NCBI GenBank assembly: GCA_012934845.2
Contig: WNNJ02003589.1
Coordinates: forward strand, 124,001-188,000
Direction of reading: 5' to 3'
DNA: 64,000 nt
Source: Pomphorhynchus laevis
Lineage: Eukaryota > Acanthocephala > Palaeacanthocephala > Echinorhynchida > Pomphorhynchidae
The first letter of the stretch is position 1, and each line of letters begins with the position of its first letter. The notes under the pieces are model-generated. The model saw only the letters and a list, made by a program, of their open reading frames with translations, had not been told where the DNA came from and searched no databases. This document shows, piece by piece, positions 49,401 to 61,400 of the stretch. Made by a program: the position numbers and the translations under genes.

Positions 49401-52400
49401 GCTGACATGGTAGCATGGACATAGCCTCTTTAAGCAAAGCACGTGCTTTCCGGATCATCCCAATTTAATCGGCAAGAAATTTTATTGCTGTCGTTGGTTG
49501 TTTTCTAACAGGATCATTTGAAGGATACATTTTTATAATTTAAGAGCTGAATGGTTCACACTGTTCTCCGGGAGCTTACAAGCTACAGTTGTATAATATA
49601 GAATTTTGCCAAAAATCGGAGTTCGATTACAAGCAGAGCAGACTTCGTTATCACTCCTAGACGATCTGATGGTAGCCGGCAGCACTCATCAGTAGGGTGA
49701 ACTACCATCAGTCGTTTCGGCTGCCTTGTGATATATTAAATAGGCATTTCCGAGAATTTGCTAACGTGGTAGCATGGGCATAGCCTCTTTAATCTAACCA
49801 TGTGCTTTCCGGACCTTCCTAATTTTATTCGGCAGGTATTTCACTTGCTGTAGTTGCTTGCTTTCTCACAGGATCCTTTGAGGATACATTTTTATAATTT
49901 AAGAGCTGAATGGTTCACACTGTTCTCCGGGAGCTTACAAGCTACAGTTGTATAATCAAGAATTTTGCCAAAAACCGGAGTTCGATTACAAGTAGAGCAG
50001 ACTTCCTTATCACTCCTAGATGAGCTGATGGTAGCCGGCAGCACTCATCAGTAGGGTGAACTACCATCAGTCGTTTCGGCTGCCTTGTGATATATTAAGA
50101 AGGCATCTCCGAGAATTTGTTAACGTGGTAGCATGGACCTAGCCTCTTAAAAACTAACAACGTGCTTTCCGCATCATTCTAATTTTATTCGGCATGAATT
50201 TTACTTGCTGTCGTTGCTTGCTTTCTCACAGGATCCATTTATAGGATACGTTTTTATAATTTAATCGCAGAATGTGTAAAACTGTGCTCCGGGAGCTAAT
50301 AAGTTTCAGTTTTATAATTGTAGTTGTTGCCGAAAACGGAGTTCGATTACAAGTAAAGCAGAATTCATGATCACTCTTAGATGAGATGATGGTAGTTGGC
50401 AGCACTCATCAGTAGATTGAACTACCATCAGTCGTTTTGGCTGCCTTGTTATATATTTAAAAGGCATCTCCGAGAATTAGCTAACATAGTGGTATGGGCA
50501 TAGCCTCTTTAAACATACAATGTGCTTTTCAGATCATACTAATTTTATTCGGCAAGAGATTTAATTGCTGTTGTTGCTTGTTTTCTCTTTATAAGTATCT
50601 CTATGGTATCTCTTTAGAGGTACAGTTTTATAATTTGATAGTATAATGTGTCACACGATGCTACGGGATCCAATATGCTGTAGTTTTATAATCCTTTTAT
50701 ATAATTAATTAGATAATTTATTATATATACATAATATTACCAAAGTGATAGTATTTCTGTTTAATCTCTATATTGATTACATTTGTTTTACACAATTTAT
50801 TTAGACATTGCAAATGCTTTACAATTTCTTCGAAAATGCGATAATTGACCATCCACAAATTGGTGTAAGTAATTTTAATTATTCCTCACTAGATAATTTA
50901 AATCTTTGCATGTTAATATTAATATTATAATAATATTCATATTAAATCTTTGCATGTTAAAACAATTTATTATAATGCTTATTCTCATTGTTAATATTTT
51001 TGCTACTTTCAATATCGAGTCATTAATCTTATCAATATCGTAAAAATATCAAGTCATTATCTTTTCAATATCGTAATGATATCGAGTCTTTAACAAATAT
51101 CATCACTTCCTATGAATATGACCTACGAAATTGCATCTTCATTAAATAAAAACATGTCGTTCAATTTCCATAAATATAACGCCGTTCTTCTACAAAAAAT
51201 CAGATCAGCTTATATTACTTATTATTTAAGTAATGGTTGTCACCTACTAGCCATAAATTTTGCTCGCAACTATTTAATAATAGGATCGGGAAATACACCA
51301 ATATGTTAATTCTCTGTAATTAATCAGATCAGCTAAGTTTACGTATTTTATATTAATAAATTAGAATAATGATAATTAAAAATTAAACAATTAGGTAATA
51401 AATAATTAAATAAAAATAAATAATTATAAATAATAAATGATTGCTATATAAGATTTTATATAAATTTATGTGATTTGAATTAGAATTGATTCGCTTCAAT
51501 TAAGTCCATAAATAGGAATCAGATCAGCTTACTGAGTTTACGTATTTTATATTATTAATAAATTAAAAAAAACGATAAATAAAATTTAACAAAATTAAAT
51601 TATAAATAATAAATAAATCGGATTAAGATTTTTAAATCTTAATCCGATTTCAATATAAACAATTGAAATTTAAAATAAAAGTCAATTTTTATGAATTGAT
51701 TAATAAATAACAGACGATGTATAAGAATAGGGATATTAGGTCATCAGGAAGAACTGCTATGTTATTAGGTTTAAGCCTATATTCCTCGACCCAACATATC
51801 AGCGGGCCAAATACTTGCTAAGGACCTATTTCCTCTGATCAAATTTGATTATATAGTATCTTATTCTAATACAAAGTATATTATTTATTATCCATCCATA
51901 AAAATTTTCCGCTTAATAGTTTAAATAAATTTTTAATAATATTTTGTTGATTTATATATTGTAAATTTAATATTTTAATAAATTTTTGTTGATGTATAAT
52001 TCTACATTATAGGAAAAGGAAAACAATCATCAAACTTGCTTGAAAACAAGCTGAAAAATAATAATATTGTATCTATAACACATAGTTTAAGTATTTCTGA
52101 CAGAGGTTATAAGTTTGTTTGGTTATAAGATTTTGTTTTGCAAAACAAAATCCATAGGTTAATAATACTGGCCGGTAGAACGAATCAGATAACTATCTAC
52201 TAATTTTATAATATATATAAATTAAAAATAAAGATAAATAAAGATAAATAATAAATGATTATATAAGATTTTATACAATTTATATTTATATAACGATAAT
52301 TTATAATTAAAATTTGCTACTGACGTATTTCTTCAGTAATATTTTTTTTAAACAGTAACCTAGTTTATAATATTTTTCTCTATTAACTTATTTAAATGAT

Positions 52401-55400
52401 TTTGTTAATAATTTAATATAAAATTAAATTATTTAATGATTTTGACTTATTAAATGATATTATTGCAATTCTTAAAATTTCGTAGTTTAATGTTTTACAT
52501 TTAATATTAAATGTAGCATGAATAAATAAATAATACGTATTAAATTATTTAATCTATTAAATTATTTAAATTATAATTTAATAGATATTTCGTTTTTGAT
52601 ATTTCGCACTTGATATTTCGCCTTTGATATTTCGTCCTTGATATTTCGCCTTTGATTTTCACTTTTTTAAATATCAAATACTAATTTGTAGATTTGTGAA
52701 ATTGGTGATTACGCTTTTACGTTTTAACGTAAAAGTGTAACATAATATGTATTACGTTATACTTACGTAATACATATAACTTGGGAACTATATATAAACT
52801 GTACAAAATATAAGTTGATGGTCGTAATAATTGATCAAAGCATTTAATTATTTGAACCGAAGATACATCATTTTTTAAATACTACGTTATAATATTATAG
52901 TATAGTGTTTAAGATTGATTAAATTCAAAATATAATTTCTATTTTATATTAATAATTTTAAATATAAAATGTTCTGTATTTTTAAATACGTTTTTATTTT
53001 TGTTAAAAATCGGTTATTTTTCTGAAGTCCTGCATAAAAACCAAATTTCGCGTAATTTAGTTTAATTTCAACAAAATTATTTTATTAAAGCGAAGAATTT
53101 TGTTATTTTAACCAAGCCTTTATATAAGGTAACCTTAAATGATAAATTAAATTATTTTTAAATAATATTATTTATATTATTTTTAAAATATTATTTTTAA
53201 ATAATATAAAATAAATTCGTACTTTTATTATTTTTAAAATGATTAAAATTTATTTTAAATACATTTGCTGACAGTTATCATTTATAGGCTGCTCTTGATG
53301 TCCTCGAAAATCGTTATATGAATTCTAGGGACATTAGACCGATAAAATACGTGAGTATTCCAATTCAGTTCTTCAGCCTTCTATATGTTTGTAAAATAGC
53401 TTGCTAAAGCCGGAGAAGATTCACACATTACACTCTTTGCCAAGGTATTTCTCTTAAATTCGATAAATATTAAAAATGCAGTTTATTTTGATAAACATTT
53501 CGTAACCAAAATTTTACGTATATGAATATTATTTAATATTTACCTTATCCTTAATATTCGATGCTAATTTAATAATTTGATAATTTTATGCTACATTATA
53601 TAAGATACATTTAAGCTTAACGGTTTTTGACAAAAGTGACAATGGCCTTTAATGCTATTGATAAAGTGCTGATCTGGATTTATGCGAATACCTCAAAGCA
53701 AATGCTGCGTGTTTATCAACAAGTGAAATGTAATCTGTTTAATTTTTTAAGTCGATAATTTTGCAAGTCTTTTAAACTAACGAGTCATTAAAATAACGTT
53801 AATTAATGCTAAACATCAATATATTATAAATTAGATATAACTTAAATATAAATAGATATTTAAAGATTAAATATAAAATATTAACTATATATATTTAATT
53901 AATATAAAATATATTAAATATTTTTATTTTAAATATAATAGATAAATTTGTCTATTAATAAATTTATTAGATAAATACAATAGTTTGGTAGGAACAAGTT
54001 CGAATTTGAAAGTAATTAATCATTTATTAGATTGATATTTATTGCTATTTAAAGGCTATTTTTACTCTGCACGATTCTTTAATCCTATCTATAGGGCAAC
54101 AGCAGTATGCTACATTTCAGTGTTTGTGGACATCATCAGCTATTGATCTAATACCTGCGTTTCACGCTTCGATCCTTTTAATGTTGGGTGACAATTATTC
54201 GACTCGTCTGCTTTATTGGCAATTAGATTTCATGAAAAACTTTCGACTTACACTTTGCGAATTTAATTGAAATTATTTCTGATTTTAAATTAAATCAGCG
54301 TTTAATTTTGAAATAATAAATTATTTCAATTAAATTTGCATAATGTTCTTTGTCAGTGAAACTTACAATCCAGAATAGCTTTAAATAATTAAATAATTTT
54401 ACAATAATACTGAAAATAATTTATATTTTAGAAAATGTTTTTGATTTTAGCAATTTATCCCGTTGATAGTAACCGCTACAAAAGGAATGAATAATGCAGG
54501 GATCAAACGGGTAATAATTCACAATTTGTTAATTGTTACAAAATTTTATTTATTCCAAACAATGAAATTTTTATATGAAAACCTACAATAATGTTCACAT
54601 CGTAATTACAACTAAATTCAATTTTATTATTATTTTTTCAGATATTTTTTCGATATTTAAAACTACCAATTTAATGCAAGATTTTAATTTAATGCATTTG
54701 ATTTAAATTTTAAATAAAAAATTACTCGGTGAAAGTTAATTTAAATAGAAACTATTTTTTTGCACTGCAGAACAAACTGTTGATCAAGCTTGGTAAAACA
54801 CCGGTCAGTATTGACATTTAAAGCCTTATTACATGAAGATATTTGACGAAAGTAAAAATCTTTAAGTTTGAGATTTTAACAAAAAATCACAATAAAATAT
54901 AACATTGTAACAAAAAATTGTTAATAAATTGCTTAGTAAATCTATAAATTATCATATGAATATCAAAGTATGTGAAATACTCATTTCATTTCCTATAAAA
55001 TGAAATGTAATAATAAGAGATACTATAATAGAAAAAAATTAATAATTAAAAACAATATTAATTAATATTTTATTAATAATATGATTAATATATTAAATTA
55101 TATGATTAATATTGTTACTAATTAACAAAACATATTAATTATTACATATAAATTAATTATTATTAATAATAAAAATATAACATATAATAATATGTCATAA
55201 TATTATTATAATATTAATAATGAGAGAATTTATTATACCTCTTTACCTTTCGGTACTGGGTAAACAAAATAAATACACCAAAAGTTTATCAATTTTATAA
55301 ATTGTATTTCAAAATCTTCTCCTACTGTCAATATCGGATAGTGACATATTTTTCAAAATTGGGCAAGTGAAGATATGCAGGTTAGATGCGCATTCATTTT

Positions 55401-58400
55401 TGCAAAGAACACAAATGCACAAAGAGCACCGTGCATGTACTGGAATTCTAATAGCGCAGAATTTATCGTGATATCCATGGACAGATGCTCTCCAGATCAG
55501 CGGTCTTTTCCTTGCACAGGGTTCTCTCCATTTAGTCTGTAAGAATGCCGGAGTAAGATAAAATTCAGAATCCAATGAAGTCGTCTTTCGAAAGAACGTG
55601 TTTAGGTTAGTAGTGAATGATGCAGTGTGTTCAAGATTAAATGTTGAGCAGATGTATTTAGAGCAAGGTTCTAACGATGATAGTATCGCTATAACCGATG
55701 AAGAACATTTTGGTGAGACTCCAACAATTCGCTTCACGAATCTCCATTGACACTTGTCCAACTGCTGAAAATTGAAGGGACTTAAATCCGACCAGATAAC
55801 TGGCAAAGCATATGAAACTATGGGAAGCAACATACTTCGAAAATACCGGAGGGCTCCTGAGAAAGATAAAGAACCTAAGTTTTTTGCATAAGAGGTTGCT
55901 ACAACTAACTTCGAGGATTTACGATGTAGGTGTTCAGTAAATGACCATTTCGATGAAAGTAATACTCCCAAATAATTGTAACTATTGCAGAATTCTAAAT
56001 CTACATTGCCTATTCTCAGCATGTCACATCGACGCAAAGGTCCACCTAACCGAAATTGAAAAGGCTTTCGATTTATTTACATTCACCGTCAACTGATTTG
56101 ATAAACAATAGGATGACAGAGCATCTAACGCACTTTGAGCGGATAAAAGATCTTTGACTAATATTACTAGATCGTCAGCATAGAGGGTACAAGAGACTTC
56201 ATTCGATGCATGACGAAGATGCATAGGCAAATCCATAACAAAAAATGGAAAATAAAATAGGGCTGAGTGGATCTCCATGTAAAACACCGCGATTAGCAAA
56301 AAAAGAAATCAGAGGTGTTGATACCATCAGATACTTTAAGGCGATTAGGCTGAAGCACAGAATAAATAAGATACAAAAAGCGACCACTAACGGACACTCT
56401 GGTGGAAAGTTTATCAAGTAACAAAGAACGATTCACTGTGTCAAATGCTCGCTCAAAGTCAACAAAAGTAGCATACAACGGTCTACGATTAGCGAAACAA
56501 TTGGTGACTTTGTCACGGACATGCTTAATTGCATCGGACGTTGACCTTTTCGGGCGGAATCCAGACTGCTCCGTAGGTAAGAGATGCTCGCGAAACTAAA
56601 TAAGGCGCATATACATTATATGAGTCAATAACTTATAACTGTGATTCAATATCGCAATCCCCCTGTACGCATCCAGTGAATCACAGTCACCTTTGCCCTT
56701 ATGCAGGATCTTAATTACACAGTCGCGCCACGAAATCGGAAACGGATGACCTGCAAGAAGTTGATTGAAAAGTTCTGTCCAGTAGTCTATCAAAATATCG
56801 ATAGTCGACTTTAACTGTTCTACGCATAATTGATCTAACCCGGCAGCTTTATGATCTTTTAAGCAGATCCATATAATCTGCCTTATACACATGATTATAT
56901 TCTTTCTTATATCTTGATTATATTATTTGAACAAGTCAATTGCACCAGATAATAAAAATTATCTCCAATAATTTTTAAAAAACTGATAATTTTTAATAGT
57001 TTATATTTTAATCATGGATGTAGTTGCATGTGATGTTAGGCAAAGGCAAGATATTTTACAACAATAATGAAATAATGAACTATTAAATGATTACAAAATG
57101 ATTAACTATTTAACAAAACTCCTTGTTTCCAAGGCGTTTTTAAATTATGATACTCGCACTGCATATAATATAATAATAAACTTATTATTATAATATTATA
57201 AACAATGTATTAATATATAAACAATGTATTCATGTATTAATCCCTCTTAACCAGTCATGATATTCCGAGTATATCCAATTACTAAAAGTTTAATTAACAA
57301 AGAAATTAACCGAAGATATTTCGAGTATTTCTTCAACTAATGCAATTTATATTTTAGAGTGTAAACCTTGGATTGACAATATTAGAAGCATATTCTCAAG
57401 GAGATCCCTTTGCTAGGGTATGTTGCTGATTTTATAGAGGCAAAATACTGAAAATTTATGCATATGGTTATCTTAAAATGCTAATGAAGTTAACCACATT
57501 TTAACAGCTTTTTAAAATAAAACATTAAATTTGATGGCCTTTGTTATGACACCAAAAAAGGAAAAGTGATTTTCTGCATTATTCTATATTTAGAATTTAA
57601 TCATGACGGTCAATCGATTTTCTGCAGCGGATTCCAGCATTGTGAGTTGATCAATTTTTATAAAATCATTGCTGGAATAAAACTTTCTATATTAGATGGC
57701 GACTGGCTTTTCTTCCTACTTAAAACGTTTTGGCAGAGAAATTTATCGTTTGCCGGTTAGTGCAATTTATTATTTCTTCATATTAGGCAGTGTTTTCGTT
57801 TTAGCAAAGCTATAATGATCGAACATATAAGCAAGTTATGTCCAGGGTAAGATCAAACCATTAATTTTACAAACATTATATAATTAGTTGAATACATTAA
57901 TTATTAATTTAATTTTAACTAGTGGATACTAATCCATTACTGATAAAGAATTATTGGAGCTGAATCGTAAAAGGAGAAAAATTTTATTTGATATTTAGCT
58001 AATTTCTGTTAGCATCTTCAGAAAATTTCAATTTGATAAAGAATTATTTGGATCAAATGAAAAAATAAATTATTTTTGATATTTCGCTGACATCTGTTGG
58101 CATCTTCAGAAAATAACATGCGATTTTCTGAAAATGCTAACAGAGGTTAGCGAAAAATCAAATTTATTTTTCATTTTATTTTGATGCAGCTCTAATTATT
58201 CTTTATTTATTGAATAATTATTAATTATATAATTAGATACAACTATATATTTATTAAATAATTTATTATAATGTATTAAATATATTAATTTATATTTATT
58301 ATAATTTATTATAAATTAATAAATTTTTCTACTATGAATATTTATAAATTGTATTAATTAAATTGTTTTGACTTTATAAATATTTATATAAAATATAAAT

Positions 58401-61400
58401 TTGCAAATGCCGATAAATAACAAAATAATAATTTAATCATTAACATAAATACACACTTTAATCAATAGTTTTTTAAATAAAATTATTTTTGTTACACTCA
58501 ATTGTTGATGCATTTTCTGGTGTTTCAGTTTTAATGCCTGGTAAGCTCTACCAAACAAAAATTCACTGCTCATTATTTGTGTCATTATATGTATTTAGAT
58601 GTCATTAGATGTCATTAGAGATAATGACATATTATTATAATGACGTAAGAGATATTGAGTCTAATCAATAATTGATAATTTTTTATTCAAAAATAATTTA
58701 ATTTTATTCAATAGTAAATTGACAACTATTCACTCTTGTTAATATGGTAATATTGAATTTCGAAGGGAAAATTGGATAAAAAGTATCTTTGATAAATATT
58801 TATAATGTAGAGCATCTCGGTATGCAACGGGAACTACGTGTTAAATATTTGCAAAGCTAATATTTAACATTTTTAAGATCAGCAAAGCTATAATTGGATG
58901 TAAAGCAAATAAAACAACTGTATTTTTGTACTTCTGTAATTAGATATTTTTAAGGTTATCTTTCATATATTAAAAGTACTGTATATTTTATTCTTGATTT
59001 TTCTTGTAATCAAAATTTAATATTAATTATTAATATTTAATTTAATTGATGTGTGTCACATTACTTTTACATAAAAATAACTAAACACCTCTAAAAATCA
59101 GTGTGAGTAGATACACACTAATATGTGTGTATCTAGTAGATACACATATATTGTGTATCTATTAGATATACACTTTACAGAACGATCTAATTGTTTAAAA
59201 AATTTAATTTCTCATGAGATAACATTATTTATTATGTGCTTGTGTTTAGGTTGCAAATGATTTCGTAAATTCAATACCAAATTCAGATGTGAAAATGAAA
59301 TTAGCGGTAAGTATTTAATAGACAACTCTAAAGGTGAAATTGCTTATGGAAAAATTTCAACTTTAAAATTTGTATATATTAAAATTTGTATTGGAATTTT
59401 GATGACTATTTTTATTCCGCACTCTACTTTTATCCTATATATAGACCAAAAGCAGTACGCTACATTTTAGTATTGATAAACCTCATCAGCTACTGATGAA
59501 GTCAGTGCTACTGACTTCATCAGTAGCTAAAAATGACTGCATAGGTATATCAACTTAAAATTAGGAAACAAGCTGTAGATTACTAGTTTGAAAATTGCAA
59601 AAATAGGTAGGTTTTTATATTGAAGGTAGCACCTTCCCCTAACAACGCTGATTTAATTTGAAATCAGAAATGATTTCAATTAAATTTGCAAAATATAAGA
59701 CGAAAGTATTTTATATGTTTCCCAAGTTTTGGTTAATAAGTTACTTAAGCATAATAGTAGAACCTTGGATTTACTCACAGCCAAATGTCTGTTCTATTGG
59801 TACTAATGCATGGAGTATTGTAATGAATTCACAGAGATTAGAGAGTAAGTAATAAGATAGTTGGAAAATGCTTTATAAATAATTATTGGGGTTGGATCAA
59901 AGAAAGAAGGAAAATTTTATTTGATATTTCGCTAACCTATGTAAGAGGGTAAATTCTGTAAGCGTTTTCAGAAAATTACCTTTATAAAGTTGTATTTATA
60001 AAATTTAAATATTTGTTTTCGGAAGAATTAAATATTTAATTCGTTACATTTAATTCGTTAAGGTTTTCAAATTGATGGTTGTACCTTCTACGAACTCTGA
60101 TATAATTCAAAATCAGAAATGATTTTAAATTAAAGTCATTTATTAAATGACTTTAATTTAGTCATTTAATAATTAAATGACTTTATTTAGTCAATTTGTA
60201 AATTAAAGTCATTTTAAAGTCATTTATTAAATGCAATTGTTAATAAAAGCAGATGACTCGAGTGATCGTCAGCCAGCATTAGGAGGGCTGAAACGTGAAA
60301 CGTATGTATTGGTTTAGTAGCAAATGAGGTCCATCAACACGGACATTTAGCGTAGTGCTGTTGGTGTATAGAAATGATTAAAGTTGCGGTAGTATAAAAA
60401 ATAGTCATCAAAATTTTAATGGTAACAATGACTTCACAGGTATATCAATTTAAAATTAGGAAACAAACTATTGTTGACTAGTTTGATAATAGTATTGTAA
60501 TTATTCATTGGTCGGTTTGATATTATCCTCATGCTTTTCTCTCAATCCTTTCAGCATCACTGTAGCTACAATAAGCGTGGGTGGACCTCATCAAAAGTGA
60601 TGCTACATTTCGTGTTTCCGTTATGTTACTGCTTCTGCTGAACTCCTTGTCGCCGAAATGCTAGTTTATATCAATTTAAAATTAAAATTCGTATTTGATT
60701 TCCTATTTTTATATTTTTGTGAATAGTTGAAAAATGCACTTTTTGTTACATAATATTCGAACTAAGCAAGCAGCTTTCTATAAATATGGAATTCCACTCA
60801 TCCGTGCTTAACTTAAATATAATTAAAATATAATTGAAATATCACAATGTAATGAATATATTCTCACAAATAAAATATTAAATTTTATTTTATTACTTTA
60901 AATTTTGTTTTATTGAAATCTCATTAAAACCTGTAATCGATTTATAATTTTTATTATTTTTTAAACATATTACTTCATATATCTTGCATTTCATATGTGT
61001 TTTTCATATTTGTCCATTGTCCACATTTAACTGATGCATACATTATAATTATGTAAAATATTCCATTTTCGGAAAATTACAAGCAGTTTAGATGTTTAAT
61101 TCCCTTCGATGAATGTATTCAAATTTAGCGAAATTATAAATTTTAAATAATTAAAAATATAGTAAAAAAATAATTAATTCTAAAATCCGGACTATCCTTA
61201 TGAGATTTGGACTATATACCCTTTTGAAATAAATAGAAAATAAGTTGAGAAATAGACATTTCAATAAAAGCTATCGAGTTAACCATATACCCTTTAAAAA
61301 TAAATAGAGAATAAATAGAAAAATAGACCATTTTAATAAAAGCTACTAAGTTAATTGTAGTGTTATTTTTATGTACAAAAAGTAAGTCAAGGATGATTTA

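Noticed and set aside
51112-51309. 65-residue plus-strand ORF in intron 6
   Set aside because: No recognisable motif and no acceptor or donor in phase with the flanking exons.
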